From Hyalella azteca (Eukaryota > Arthropoda > Malacostraca > Amphipoda > Hyalellidae), in assembly GCF_000764305.2 (NCBI RefSeq), contig NW_025936499.1, positions 62,001-126,000 of the forward strand: a DNA stretch of 64,000 nucleotides, in the 5' to 3' direction. The position numbers and the translations under genes were made by a program. The number at the start of each line of letters is the position of its first letter. The stretch's first letter is position 1. Below the pieces are notes generated by a model. It had not been told where the DNA came from and made no database searches. It saw nothing but the letters and a program-made list of their open reading frames with translations. Shown piece by piece: positions 1 to 11,619 of the stretch.

Positions 1-599
1 ACAGATATTCCATTGATTGGTTCGACGGATAAAGCAGATGACCAAGCTACTTTCCCAATGAAGAAAATGTCGTTAGAACCTTTATTCTTTGTGTAATTGC
101 TGTCAACAGTCACGCACTAAATAGAACAAACGTCAACCACAAGCTAACTAAAGATTTGATTCTGTTCTGAACCTGCGTATATAGAGGCCATTTAAAAGAC
201 GCTTCAGAGGAATAATCCGTTCTGCTGCATCCCACTATATTTGTCATTTCATTGCCTCGTTCATAAATTAGCAAAAATATTTCAACAGCTTCTTTTCTCT
301 TTTGTAGCGGTGTTCGTGTGAAATTTTGTTCAAATTCCCTGACCCAATCAGATCAATAATATATCTTCATGTGCATTAAAAGTACGCAAATAAATTGAGA
401 TGCTGTGATCACAAGAAACTGAGAACAGAATGTTTGTCTCGAAACGCTCATATTTCAGAAATTACACATTTAACCTGAATTATCAGCCCACGAATCTATC
501 TTATCAATTCCTAACTGTTTATGCTTGACAAAAAACACTCCTTTCTACAAAATATGCTCGTGTATTCCGTCCAGCGTTAGCCATGTGACCGTCGGAACA

Positions 600-985
600 G
601 CCGTTGAATTTCGTATATATTTCAGCAGATCGGTTGTTAACAATCCTAAAAATATCAGCCAGTCAGTCGTTGGAAATCGTATATATACATTTATATATGT
701 GTGTCAGCAGATAAGGTGTTGACAATCGTATAGGTGTCAGCGTATCTGTCTCTGACAATCGTATATGTCAGAGGATCAGTCGTTGCATGACAATCGGATA
801 CATGTTAGTGGATCAGTAATTTACAATCGTAATTTCGACGGATCAAAGGTTCACCACCGTATATATGTCAGCGGATCAATCATTCACCACCGTATATATG
901 TTGGCGGATCAATCAGTCACCACCGTATATGTCAGCGGATCCATCATTCACCATCATATATACGTCAGCCGATCGCTCGATGTAA
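600..985. repeat. Degenerate ~33-bp minisatellite
   Basis: Repeated variants of GTATATATGTCAGCGGATCA followed by ATCATTCACCACC recur about every 33 bases, best preserved between 840 and 985 and increasingly diverged to the left, where the spacer reads TTGACAATC instead of TTCACCACC. The reading frame across 765-1163 stays open mainly because a 33-base unit is eleven codons, so the predicted HHRIYVSGSI-type peptide is probably a by-product of the repeat. Confidence 0.8.
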
Positions 986-1164
986 ACGTATGATAGACGC
1001 CGCTATTCCGCGTCATGGTCTGATCTGTGAACCCGAAATTTGTCGGCCTGCCGACGAGCGCATGCATATAGAGGGCGACTCCCTCTCACGATTTACAGCT
1101 CTTCTTCCGCTTGGGCAGTGTAGCGCGGTGCCTCGTTTGAAAACGAACTTTTTATCTGCTTAAC

Positions 1165-2030
1165 GAACTTTCCGATTTTGCTGAGGGGTTCAGCCGTGAA
1201 ATTTACTTTCAACACATGAAAGAAAGTTACGTGATGTATGCTGATAACGAATTCATAACCGGGGTGGAGAACTGAACTAAGAACTTTTCGTCAGTGCAAA
1301 AATTCATTCCCCGTAGAAAAAAGATTATCAGGTGAAAAGAATCTTCTTAGTGCGCAGCGACGAGAGTCATAATCACGATCAAACAAGTTACAAGTGTAAA
1401 ATCTACATTCATTCCCAATTAAAGCAATATTTGAAAATTTAGTTAAATTTACAGCAATCATGAGTTTAAAAAAAAAGAGAATACAATTCAGCTATTCACC
1501 ACGAGAACTGGTACACACGTAGATCAAACAAGCGTGTTGTGACTATTAATTGATTCTTATACATATGGGAGTTGAAACGTAGAGATGTGCACACCATATA
1601 TAATTAGGACGATGAATTGACTGTAATAAATATAACAAAGGTCTGAAGCTGCTGCAATAAATATCAACATGGGTCATCGGATAACTTAAGCAAAGAATTA
1701 AAGCGAATCTGATGTCATTGTTAAAATAATTTTATGCATCAAGCGTACATGCTTTATTGTACGCTTTCCGACGTTGTTCGGTAATAAAAACCGCCTTGCA
1801 GACAAATAAATCTTGTGAATATAAAATAGAAGATTGATAACAATAATGGCTAAATTAAGAACGTAGCCAAATGATTAAATATAGTGACCGATCATAATTG
1901 TCTTAGAGTTCTCAGATTAGCTTATTCATTATGAAAAAATAATTAAAATTCGGGAGAGGAATTTAGCGAGCACATGGATATGACTGTTCAAGTCTTGACG
2001 CCGATTACACTTTGAGAATAATCTACTTTC
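1165..2030. other. AT-rich stretch, nothing recognised
   Basis: About 870 bases of AT-rich DNA with stops in all frames. I see no tandem array, long inverted repeat or RNA gene. Confidence 0.5.
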
Positions 2031-2034
2031 ACAC

Positions 2035-2775
2035 AGTTGTCGTATAGAAATGAATGGACCGATAAGCAATGAAAGCCAAGACTTCTTTGATAAATAAATG
2101 AATCTATGAGCAATGAACACCGAGATGTTGTGCAGAAATGGATAAATTTATGAGCAATAAAACCAAGGTATCGTATAGCAATGAATGAAGCTATATAAAC
2201 AAGGAAAGCCGAAATGTAGAACAGAGAATGAAGCTATAAACAGTTGAAGTCGAGATGTGTATAGCAATGAATGAAGCTATAAACAAGGGAAGTCGAGATG
2301 TCGTATAGAAATGACTGAAGCTATAAACAATTGAAGTCGAGATGTCGTATAACAATGAATGAAGCTATAAACAATGAACGCCAAGATATCATATGACAAC
2401 GAATGAACCTATAAATAATGTAAGCCGAGAGGCCTATATAGCAATGAATTAAACCAACGGAAGTTGAGATGTCATATAACAATGAATGAACTTATTACAA
2501 AGTAAGCTGAAATGTCATATCAATTAATGGAGCTATAACAATGAATGCTGATGTATCATATAGCAACGAATTAACCTATAAATAAGGTAAGCCGAGATGC
2601 CATATAGCAATGAATGGACTTATTACAAAGTAAGCTGAGAGGTCACATAGCAATTAATGACGCTATAAACAATGTAAACAGAGAGGCCTCTATAGCAATG
2701 AATGAACACAACGGAAGCTGAGACGTCATATAATAATTAATGAAGCTATCAACAATGTAAGCCGAGCCAGAGAGT
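2035..2775. repeat. Degenerate ~45-bp tandem array
   Basis: About sixteen diverged units of the pattern GCCGAGATGTCGTATAGCAA followed by TGAATGAAGCTATAAACAAT. Unit length varies through small indels, and some copies carry a shorter TTATTACAAAGTAAGCTGA variant. The units are too diverged for a recent expansion. Small reading frames inside are by-products. Confidence 0.8.
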
Positions 2776-2879
2776 AGTAGGTGGCTGCACTGATTCATGC
2801 ACGGAGAAGAGCCTGGTCGCTCGCTTTCCCCAGCCGGTGTTCGTAGCATGGCTGCAAAAGAGCCGCACGAACCTTGCAT

Positions 2880-4250
2880 TCTACACGCAAAGTTCAGGTT
2901 CGGGTGATTAAATTCAGGATTAGAGAGGAGTTCGTGGCGAGTGTGACATAAAATCTAACAGATCCTATACGGTACTCAGGCTCACGAGGATTGATTCATT
3001 ATGAACAATATAAAAGAAGTGTGACGAACAAGGAAAGTTTCTTAGAATTTGCGATCAAAATTTCTTAAATGGTATGAATATTCTGCGTAATACCGTAATA
3101 ATATAACTTTATAGCCTCAGGCATTGAGTCGACGAGAAATTCTTGGATATGGCTGTTGATACATGCACGACATGGTGTACATTTATGTTGATATGATATT
3201 CATTTCTTGCAATACATTCACTTAATAGTGCACATAAAAATTAAAAAGAAATAAGGTTGTTCTGTTCGTTTAAAAAACAGTAAAACAATAATAATCATAA
3301 TTTTAACATTTCACTTATTTGAGTTTATCAGAGAGGTAAATAATTAAACCCAATTCATAATTTGGAAATCGCTCTGTATTTGCACTTGGAATTCCACTCG
3401 TCGCGTCTTAAATTAGAATGACAAAACTTTTCGTTTACCATAAAGGTAATTATAGAGTTGCCTTAAACTGTACACGGTTCAATTAGTGATGAGTAAACCA
3501 GTGATCAAGATAGACGAAGTATTGTTCGAATATACGTCGCTGTAATTATCTTCAAATGCTCCTTTCATTTATGAATTTCATGGCCTAAAATTTTGTCGGG
3601 GTGGAAATTTCATAAAAGTGTATATAATAAAAAATATGCGACACATAACAAAATGTAATTTGATTGATGCATTTTAATGTCATACCACCATACGATAGAT
3701 TAAGTGGAGACTTAAAAAACTAGGAGCATCTGCAAAGTTACATTAGGCAAATTCTGAACAAAATATTTTGTTTTGTCCAATCTTTGGTACTCCAATTATT
3801 GAAGAAAATATTATTCACGGTCCTAGTCTTGAACATTTCGGGTATAGAACAAATTTCGTTCTCTTCAAATACCCTGTTAAAGAGCTAATAACCTTGTCTG
3901 CGAAATGACCTTCAACAATGGCTCATTTCTTGCTTCAAATCAGGAATGTTTCACCTTTATCAATTTATTTATTTTATGAAGTCAATAACATAGTCGGTTT
4001 GCATGGAACTGCAGAAAGCACGGCAGAAATCCCATCAACTGCCAGGTAAATACCGTCAGTATCTTACTATATAAATTCAAAAGTGTTGAAGTTATGAAGA
4101 AGTAAAATTTTTAATTGATCTCACAATCAGCATTCATGCTGAAAACCTAAAACGCAAAACCATGCACCGATATCTGAAATTGAGTCACCGGTGTTTAGTT
4201 CATGTAACGTTTAACTGATGTTAAAACGTCAACGAACGCCACCCTAAACC
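2880..4250. other. AT-rich stretch, nothing recognised
   Basis: About 1.4 kb of AT-rich DNA with short homopolymer runs. I find no array, strong palindrome or sustained reading frame. Confidence 0.5.
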
Positions 4251-4380
4251 TTGTCATCAAGCCCCCAACAAGCGCAAATTACCAGTACTTGTTTCGTCTT
4301 GCTCAAAAACAAACACATTTTAGGAATGTACATTTTAGGCAAGCTTGTTTCAGGCAATATCCAATGGAACATCGATCGTT

Positions 4381-4625
4381 TGAAGCGGAGGCAGGCGGGG
4401 GCGGTAGACAAGAGTTATGGTGTGGAGCATCAGTTATGTGAAGCGGAGGCAAGCGGTGGGCAACGGTGCCGGCGTGAGCATGAGTCATGTGAAGCGGAGG
4501 CAGGCGGTGGGCAAAGGCGTGAACATGTGTCATGTGAAGCGGAGGCAGGCGGTGGGCAACGGTGCCGGCGTGAGCATGAGTCATATGAAGCGGAGGCAGG
4601 CGTTGACGGCAGACAAGAGTGTCGG
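4381..4625. repeat. GC-rich 51/45-bp minisatellite with open frames
   Basis: Five units, each beginning TGAAGCGGAGGCAGGCG, start at 4381, 4439, 4490, 4535 and 4586. The inner units are 51, 45 and 51 bases, so their indels are multiples of three, while the first is about 58 bases. Plus-strand translation gives a repeated CEAEAGGGQRCRREHES peptide (frame 4251-4646). A second plus frame and a minus frame are also open across the array, so openness alone does not show coding. The array is far more GC-rich than its surroundings. Confidence 0.85.
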
Positions 4626-4649
4626 CAGTCGTGGTCGTCAGGGTGACTT

Positions 4650-7400
4650 CAACGACTGTTAGGTAGTTATCTCCGCACGACCGATGGTTGCAGGCACCGG
4701 GGGGCCTCTAAGAGAAGCCATGCATAGCAGCGCAGTTTTTTGTACAGGAATGAATTTAATGCGAAAAACAAAGGCACAAGGAGCCAATGTTTACACAAAA
4801 TTCACTGTTTGCGATCGCAAAAGACCCACCTTGAAGCCACCAATTTACCACCACATGATGGAATCTATCCTTATTTTGGCGCGCTGTTCATGCTGAGAAG
4901 TCAGATTCCATTTGGATTACGAAGGAGAAATTTAAAGTGAGTTGTTTTATACAAGTCGTGACACTTAAGATAGTTAACTGATAAGAATGTCATGCTGCCT
5001 CGATAAGATTTTCCAAGAGAAAGACATCCACGATCAAGCAAACACCATTGAATCTTTGGCTGCTCAAGCAGTCACAGGCAAGTGAAAGTGTAGCAATAGA
5101 CACATAAAATGGGTAATAGATATTAATAGAAAACTAAAAAACTAAAAATTGCTTTAGAATATGATTGTGAAAATTTTAAAATTTAGCTGCCCGCAGGCAT
5201 GACTGCTTGTGGTATCATAGCAGAGAAAGGATCTTTATAGTTCACACGTATTTACTGAGGAGCTCAGGCCTCTGATTAAAGAGCACGTTTTAGCATCAAC
5301 ATCTTTATCTCAACTTTCCCAGATAATGAGCAGATTTTATGCATAGGGGCGCCTTCACTTCTATTGAAGTATGTTTCAGGCAATGAATAATGCTCCTTGC
5401 TGCTGGTAGTCACTAATGTTGATTAAGTGATGGGAGACTGCTCTCCAAATAAGCAACGAAAATTTTTCCTTGCTTCAATTTGCAGTAAAGATATCCATCA
5501 AAATTGCTTTACATACAAGCGTCCGGTTATCAAAACACACTTTACAGTTTCACAAGTGACCTAATGAATAGCTTCATTATGTCATTTAACAAAAGGAATG
5601 ATGAACATAATTAAGCGATACTCTTATAGAATAAATGACAACTCGATTATTTAGTTTCGTCAGTTTGTGAACGACTTAATAGTTCTAAGATAAATTTGAA
5701 ATAGTTTATATATTATACAATAAGTACTCCGCAGATGACACATTATATTTTCTATTTTCAATTGAATTAGAAAATATCCTTTATTAAAATTATTATACTG
5801 AATTTGAAATTCAAGTTCGTTGTGGATTGAAATATATATTCACCATATATCTATCGTCAACTTCAGTGGTTAAACAACGAAATAGTAGTTTTCAATGTGG
5901 TTACTTAATTCTCGTTCCGACTTTGAAATGAAGTACTAAAAAATCTAGGCAATACGGCTGAATGAAGTCATGGCTTTATTTGTTTGAGTTAATTGTCATT
6001 TATTACATCATCCGCCTGGTTCATGTATTGTATTGCAACTATTTTATTTCTAAGACTAAACAATCCAGGTTTGTTACCGATGGCACTACGAGGACATTTG
6101 AGCGGTCAGGCAATTATGAGCGACTCGTAGACTTTCACAAGGCGACTTCCCCGAGGCGCCTCATTATAACAGCCCCGACGTCATCCTCCATCAGCTTTGA
6201 TTTATGCGCGTGTTTCTTATAGAGCGGCGCAATACTGGCGTCACCTGCTCCTGGTAATACAGCAGTGACTGTAAACCCGTGCACCTGAAACGTTTCTTTT
6301 GACTTGACCTCGTCTCACTTACTGAATACACTTATAATGATCTTGTACCGCGCACATGTAATATACGTATTTGTGAACGATGATTAGGATTTTTTTCATT
6401 CGTGGCTATAATAGGATGTGAATTCAATCTAGAATTGATCCGAAAAGTAAAAATTCTTACTGAAGGCTTACCGATATCCAAAACATATATAATGTACTTT
6501 TTATCAATGTTGGTAGAGTTTAGAGTCGCATATTGAGAGTTACTATGAAAGAAGTTGCTACAATAATGGAATACCAGTGATTTTATCCACACAACCTACA
6601 TATGCTTCTTATCGTGTCATCTAAATATGAAATCTAAAACTAAATTTATGCTTCACTCAATCATTTTATATTGATAATGATTATTATCTAAATAGTAATG
6701 AAAAAGAAATCAAAATAATAAAATTAATGAATCCCAGCAATACTAAATGATGAACTCCCAATAATTAAACATAAGTCGCTCATTCGGCGGAATTCCAGGG
6801 CAGCAGGTTCCTCGGTCCTTACAGTATAGTATCTTCGGCATTAAATAAATAGGCCTGGATAGGCCTGTCGCCTTATGGAGTAAGGAAACCAAACTCGGCG
6901 GTTGCAGAGATGAGCTGCTGGTAATTAGGATCACAGCTTTAATCCTGCCTGTGCTACCATGCAGCATTAATCGGTTTCAGATAATCATCATGGAGAACTT
7001 ATCCAAACTGAATCATAAAGATAGGATATTGGGTTTATTATTATATATAAGACTTTGCGCTAACCAAAATAAGCTCAGAACCACACGCCATTTGTTTACC
7101 GTGAAATTTACGTAGAATCATTTAATCAATACGTACCTACTACCTAGTTATGTTTATGGTTTTCCATAAGTAGTGTTAACTGCGCTTGTTGCAAATTAAA
7201 TATGCACAAGATTGGCATTAAAAAGCGTATGCAGGCTGAGAATAACAAACTTTTTCTCAGCTATATTTCTAAATTATCAAAAATTATCTCGATCGTCACT
7301 CCTTGCAGAAACTCCCACTCTTATTCCTCTCGTACTTTCGGCCTCACAACAGAAACCGACATCACGCGTGTGCACCAAAACGGTGGTAAGATTTCCAAGA
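4650..7400. other. AT-rich stretch, nothing recognised
   Basis: About 2.7 kb without a tandem array, transposon end or convincing frame. Frames of 60-86 codons here (for example 5962-6222) have AT-rich third positions and no recognisable motif. Confidence 0.4.
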
Positions 7401-7431
7401 ACATGAATTAGCTTCTCCCCCTTGCACTGAG

Positions 7432-7620
7432 TGGGAGTGGCTGGACCTGCACAAGATGATGGGTGCCGTGTGGCTAATTGCAGTGCAGGAGACCTGCAGA
7501 AGCAACAAAGCTGGGGAAGCAATGAAAGCTCACACCGGGAGGCAACAGCGGACTTCTGATCAGACGCACTCTCTAATTGATACAATTTTCTGTCTGGATA
7601 CCAATTATAATTTAGCTTAA
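7432..7620 (+). CDS. Exon-like block, unidentified
   Basis: After a CTTCTCCCCCTTGCACTGAG tract (7412-7431), which resembles a 3' splice site, 62 codons run open to TAA at 7618-7620. The peptide begins WEWLDLHKMMGAVWL and contains VQETCRSNKAGEAMKAH. By hand count most third positions are G or C in an otherwise AT-rich area, as expected for an animal exon. I recognise no family, signal peptide or membrane segment. The opposite strand is also open over the same GC-rich patch (7277-7585), so this may only be a base-composition effect. If real, it would be a terminal exon with its upstream exons outside what I can link. Confidence 0.25.
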   Translation, partial: WEWLDLHKMMGAVWLIAVQETCRSNKAGEAMKAHTGRQQRTSDQTHSLIDTIFCLDTNYNLA

Positions 7621-8360
7621 TAACTCCACCAGTTCAAAAATTGCAGCTCTAGTGTGACTGATGCAGATAAAAACACAAAATGTTCATGACCATCTATTGA
7701 TTGAACTCTAGAGAACGGACGACGCGCATGATTCTCATTACACGGTCGTGGCAACATAAGTCTTCTTTTGCGACATATAACTCATTTAGCGACATCCATT
7801 GCAGGGAAGTTTTCCCTTGGAGCAGCGAAGCAGGAAATGCCATGGTTACAGAAAATGCAGTCCTGAGCTCATTTGTCATGCATGTAACCGGTTACAAGGT
7901 TCCGAAAAGGTGAATCAATACTATAATATTCGAAAATGTCTCAACAGAATTGAATTATCTCTGATGAAACATACTAAAGAAAATATATATACTAAAAAAA
8001 TTTGAGAAGAATAACCTACAATTGTCGACAATACACGTGCAGTCAAAGGCAATACTTCAGAGACGTGTACCTAATTAAATAGCGCAGCGCATTTGAGATG
8101 CACAAAGAGCTTAATTAATAACATTGGCTGGAAGTATTGCAGATCCAGAACATCGTCATCAAAACAACAACTTGGCACGTCAGTAGGTCGGAATAATACC
8201 TTTTCCGTGGGAATGTGTGGATTTAAGTTATATATGCTGAAAACTGACAGTTGAAAAACAATGAAATGACTGTCTGCCTCAGACAACTGCATGCGTACCT
8301 TTGTTTACTGACTCAATGCATCCGATCTGTAACAATGCACCATCGCAATACAACATCTCA

Positions 8361-8540
8361 ATGAACTATCACAATGCACCAGCAAAATTAATCAACACAA
8401 TGCACCATCACAATGAATCTGCACAATTAATCAACACAATGCACCATCGCAATGCATCTGCACAATTAATCAACACAATGCACCATCACATTGTACCTGC
8501 ACAATTAATCAACACTATGCACCGGCACAATGCACCAGCG
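8361..8540. repeat. 39-bp minisatellite (13-codon unit)
   Basis: Units beginning ATGCACCATCACAATG and ending GCACAATTAATCAACACA start at 8400, 8439, 8478 and 8517, with a partial unit before them. Each is 39 bases, so the plus frame 8301-8645 repeats a MHHHNESAQLINT peptide. Substitutions between units include non-conservative ones. No flanking coding signal supports a protein. Confidence 0.9.
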
Positions 8541-8672
8541 CGTGGTTGCAGTCAGACCACCCAAGGGATGGGGCGATGCAACCATTATCCGGTTTTCTCA
8601 TTCTTATTTTTGGCGGCCAATAAATTTGGAACTTTCGTTTTATGACAGCGAGCAATCGCGCCGGGAGCCACT

Positions 8673-8691
8673 ATGGCTCGCCCGGGTACCG
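8673..8691 (+). other. Possible first coding exon with donor site
   Basis: An ATG in good Kozak context (A at -3, G at +4) is followed after 19 bases by G|GTGAGTA, a near-perfect 5' splice donor at 8692. The local sequence is GC-rich, unlike the DNA around it. The predicted peptide start is MARPGT. There is no visible TATA box and no linked downstream exon, so this may be chance. Confidence 0.15.
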
Positions 8692-8817
8692 GTGAGTAGT
8701 GATTGACCCTGCAAAGAGGAAGCCTCTTGCAACTCTGAATGACTTCTTGGAAACTTTACACGAGGCCACAATTAATGTTCAGTCAGGGCAGCGAACAGGA
8801 GGAACTTTTGATCAATT

Positions 8818-9085
8818 AACAAGACAAGGATCTTTGTCAACTGGACAAATGCCAGGTCGTGTGATAAGTAGGTTCTTGTCGTGTGTACAAGACAAGGTCT
8901 TGACATGTGTACAAGACAAAGCTTTGTCAAATGTGAAATACAAGGTTTTATAGGGTGGAACTGACAAAGTCTTGTCATGTGTACTATAGACAAGATTTTG
9001 TCGTGTGTAGCAGACAAGGTCTTGCCAGGTGTACTATAGACAAGGTTTTGTCGTGTGTAGCAGACAAGGCTCTGTCATATGTAAT
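8818..9085. repeat. GACAAG/CTTGTC palindromic short-unit array
   Basis: About ten diverged units of 24-32 bases contain GACAAGGTCTTGTC-like cores separated by GTGTGTACAA or GTGTACTATA. Each core is itself an inverted repeat, so single strands could form a run of small hairpins. The last units (8960-9085) are the best conserved. Confidence 0.75.
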
Positions 9086-9496
9086 AATGACTCTTCTAAC
9101 AAAGAAAATAAGAACTGAGTAAGAAAATAAGAAATTACTTTATCCAAAATTTCAATCGACTAGTAGTCATCGATGTGATGGATCAATGAAAATCAATTAA
9201 TAATTTTTCCAAAGCATTTAAGCAACGAAAATTTAGCAAAGAAAATAATGATGAAACTTTAGCGACGTTAACAAATTTGATTACGGATTTATCAGTCTGA
9301 GTTTCCTGGTTATTATTGTATCTAATTCACCTTGAAATAATAATACAATATAGAGGAGAGTTGTCCTAACCAAGTGATAACAATACTGAAGGATACTTTG
9401 GTGCATTGAATAGAACAATATTGAGAGGTGTAATAATGGTTCTATTAATTAACTCAGGTAATGACTGCGGTTAACAATTCGATGCATAATTAAATA

Positions 9497-9625
9497 ACTC
9501 AGTACTCACTGCAGTGAGTGACAGAGCGCATTTTTTCGTCGACGAAAACGTGAACTCACGGACGGACAGACGGACATGGCGAGCACAATGGCGCCTTTTT
9601 TCCATAAATGAGAAAATACGCTTAA
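9497..9625 (-). mobile_element. Dispersed CCGTCC-rich repeat, copy 1
   Basis: Read on the minus strand, this copy runs AAGCGTATTTTCT, then a GCGCCATTGTGCTCGCCATG segment, CCGTC repeats, TGCGCTCTGTCACTCACT, and the palindromic end CACTCACTGCAGTGAGT followed by ACTGA. The same order of segments is present at 16834-16977 on the plus strand with substitutions and indels, so it is an interspersed family. No coding region is present and the ends are not precisely defined. It could be a short non-autonomous element or the terminus of a larger one. Confidence 0.6.
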
Positions 9626-9639
9626 AAGGCTGAACTTAG

Positions 9640-11100
9640 CTCGGAGAATAGCGCTTCGGGGAAGAATTGACTGTTGGAATATTGATTGGTCATGCGCCGG
9701 CTGTGGCTGCAAACGGATGTGCGCTGCTCCGTCAATCCTTTCATCTGTTTTTATCCTCTCGTGTCTTTTTAGCCACTTGTAACGTGCCCTCGAAGTTCGA
9801 TCTGAACGAGACGCCACGACAATCTCTTCGTGGAATAATAATAATACAAGTGGATCTGCCCCTGATAATCTTAAAGTCCTTGATAATCATACAAGGAGAT
9901 TACTGACCAGCTCATTTATTAGTTCTAATTCGGGTCACAGTAATACTTGTGTTATCATTATTGAAATAATAAACGAAGTTGTGATATTCTCTACACTTGT
10001 CCGGTACTATTCATTTTTATCGTTTAAGTCTTTAAGATATGCCAGAGCTGCACATGCCAGTTCTGCTTTCCATAGGAAAGATCATTAAGGCATGGCAATG
10101 ATAGGGTAGGAATAAAATGTCGTTGATTTCAGAAAATCTCTCTTTAATTTGGGAAACACTAAAACGAATAATTGGGCAACATGTGGGAAAATTTTTCTAA
10201 GTAAATTTTCTATGATCTCGAAAGTTGCCGAACATCTCTGGATGCAACAGAAGTCTTCTCGACGTCGCATGAAACGCGACGCGGAAACTTCGCCTGAAAA
10301 TTGCACGAGGCTCCTGTAGGTATGGGTATATAATTGACTGACGTGCTACAACTGGCGAAACGAACATGGATTGAGACGTATATTAGAAAGCGTGTCGGAA
10401 CTTCTCGACGACCACCAATACACAAAAAATGTATGAATTTGTTCGTTGTCGTCGAAGAGAACTGTTATACATATTTAAGACAGGAAAAATCAGAAGTAAT
10501 TTGATTAACTTGTAATGCTCTTATCACAACAAAATGTGCATTTCACTTTATCGATACCTTGAAAAATATAAGTAGGCTAATAATTCGTTATGTTTCGCGG
10601 ACAAGTTATGTTTCCAATTTGTTAACGCTGAGACTATATTATTATTAAGTGGAGCCAAAGCAATATAGTCATTCACTAGAAATATTTTAAATGATTTAAA
10701 GAATGATGTGCGTGATACGCTTTCTAGTAATAATTTCTAAGTTTTCAGCATCGATTTAGATTGGCAAAAACCTACATCCTTTAAAGTGAATAGTTATCAA
10801 AAGATACATGTACCAGCAATGGTAAAATATATGAGAGTTGACGTTTCCAATTTTATTACATAATAACCCAAGAGCTGGAATCATTTAGATATGCCGTGCG
10901 ATTCTCGAGCAGGATTTATTTTCAAATTCTAAGAGTTATTTTCTGCTCTTCACGTGCGACGACCAGCAACAAGATAACGATAGAGCAAAGCTGAATTAAG
11001 TGCTGAACTAATTGATGTAAATGTTCTAAAAAGAATCCTATTTAATAAATAGACTTGCAGAACATTCACTTTTAGAAAGTGTGCTTGGCTGCGCTGGCAA
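9640..11100. other. AT-rich stretch with a short GC-richer block
   Basis: A GC-richer patch at 9660-9830 includes, on the minus strand, GCAGCCACAGCCGGCGCAT, which recurs almost unchanged near 18577 (GCAGCCACAGCCGGTGCAT). The patch may therefore belong to the repeat families of this region. The remainder is AT-rich with no array, long inverted repeat or convincing frame. Confidence 0.35.
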
Positions 11101-11328
11101 CTTGTCATACACTAATGAGCTGAATAACTTGAGCGACTCAGTGCGGCCAAGTCCTTAACCCAAATTACGTTCATCGTAGGAATGATTCGTTGACAGTGAT
11201 TCAGGGCATGACGTCTGATGTATGTAAAATGAGCTCTCACTGCACACATTCCTTGTTGGTCGCGTGTTATCCAAAAGACAGTCTTATTATATGGCTTTCT
11301 TTGCGACGATGTTGCCAAAGCTACTCAC

Positions 11329-11568
11329 GTCGTTAAGATGTTCATGCGGTCTGAACGGTGCGACACTTTTGATAGATGATTCGACATTAGGGCTTAATGG
11401 AGTCACATTCGTTTTGAAGGGAGCCATTAAATGACCACCGCTTGTTCTTGCGTATATAGCTCGAGGTGTACAGGACAAAATGCTTTGATCTATTGGAAGA
11501 GATTTGCTGCTGGCCGCGCCTTCCTTGTGTCGGTGAAGTGCATAGTTTATGGCGGCTCTGCGTCTCAT
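11329..11568 (-). CDS. Exon-like block, unidentified
   Basis: On the minus strand an ATG at 11568 opens 80 codons (start MRRRAAINYALHRH) that reach GAC|GTGAGT, a strong donor sequence (GTGAGT at 11328-11323). The frame also continues past the donor to a stop at 11287. No motif or family is recognised. Third positions are only mildly GC-rich, so the coding evidence is weak. Overlapping minus frames at 11387-11611 and 11112-11318 are probably shadows. Confidence 0.18.
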
Positions 11569-11619
11569 TACAGAGATGAACTACTCGCTGCAACTGGCCA
11601 TTAGCCTGCATTACGTCTG

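Noticed and set aside
301..360. GTTCAAATTCCC near 330 as a tRNA B-box
   Set aside because: No A-box at a suitable distance and no acceptor or anticodon stem pairing.
4251..4646. 131-codon frame with CEAEAGGGQRC repeats as a repeat protein
   Set aside because: Another plus frame and a minus frame are equally open over the same array, and there is no coding signal outside the repeat units.
8301..8645. 114-codon frame with MHHHNESAQLINT repeats as a His-rich protein
   Set aside because: The open frame is the 39-base unit itself; units differ by non-conservative changes and there is no supporting flank.
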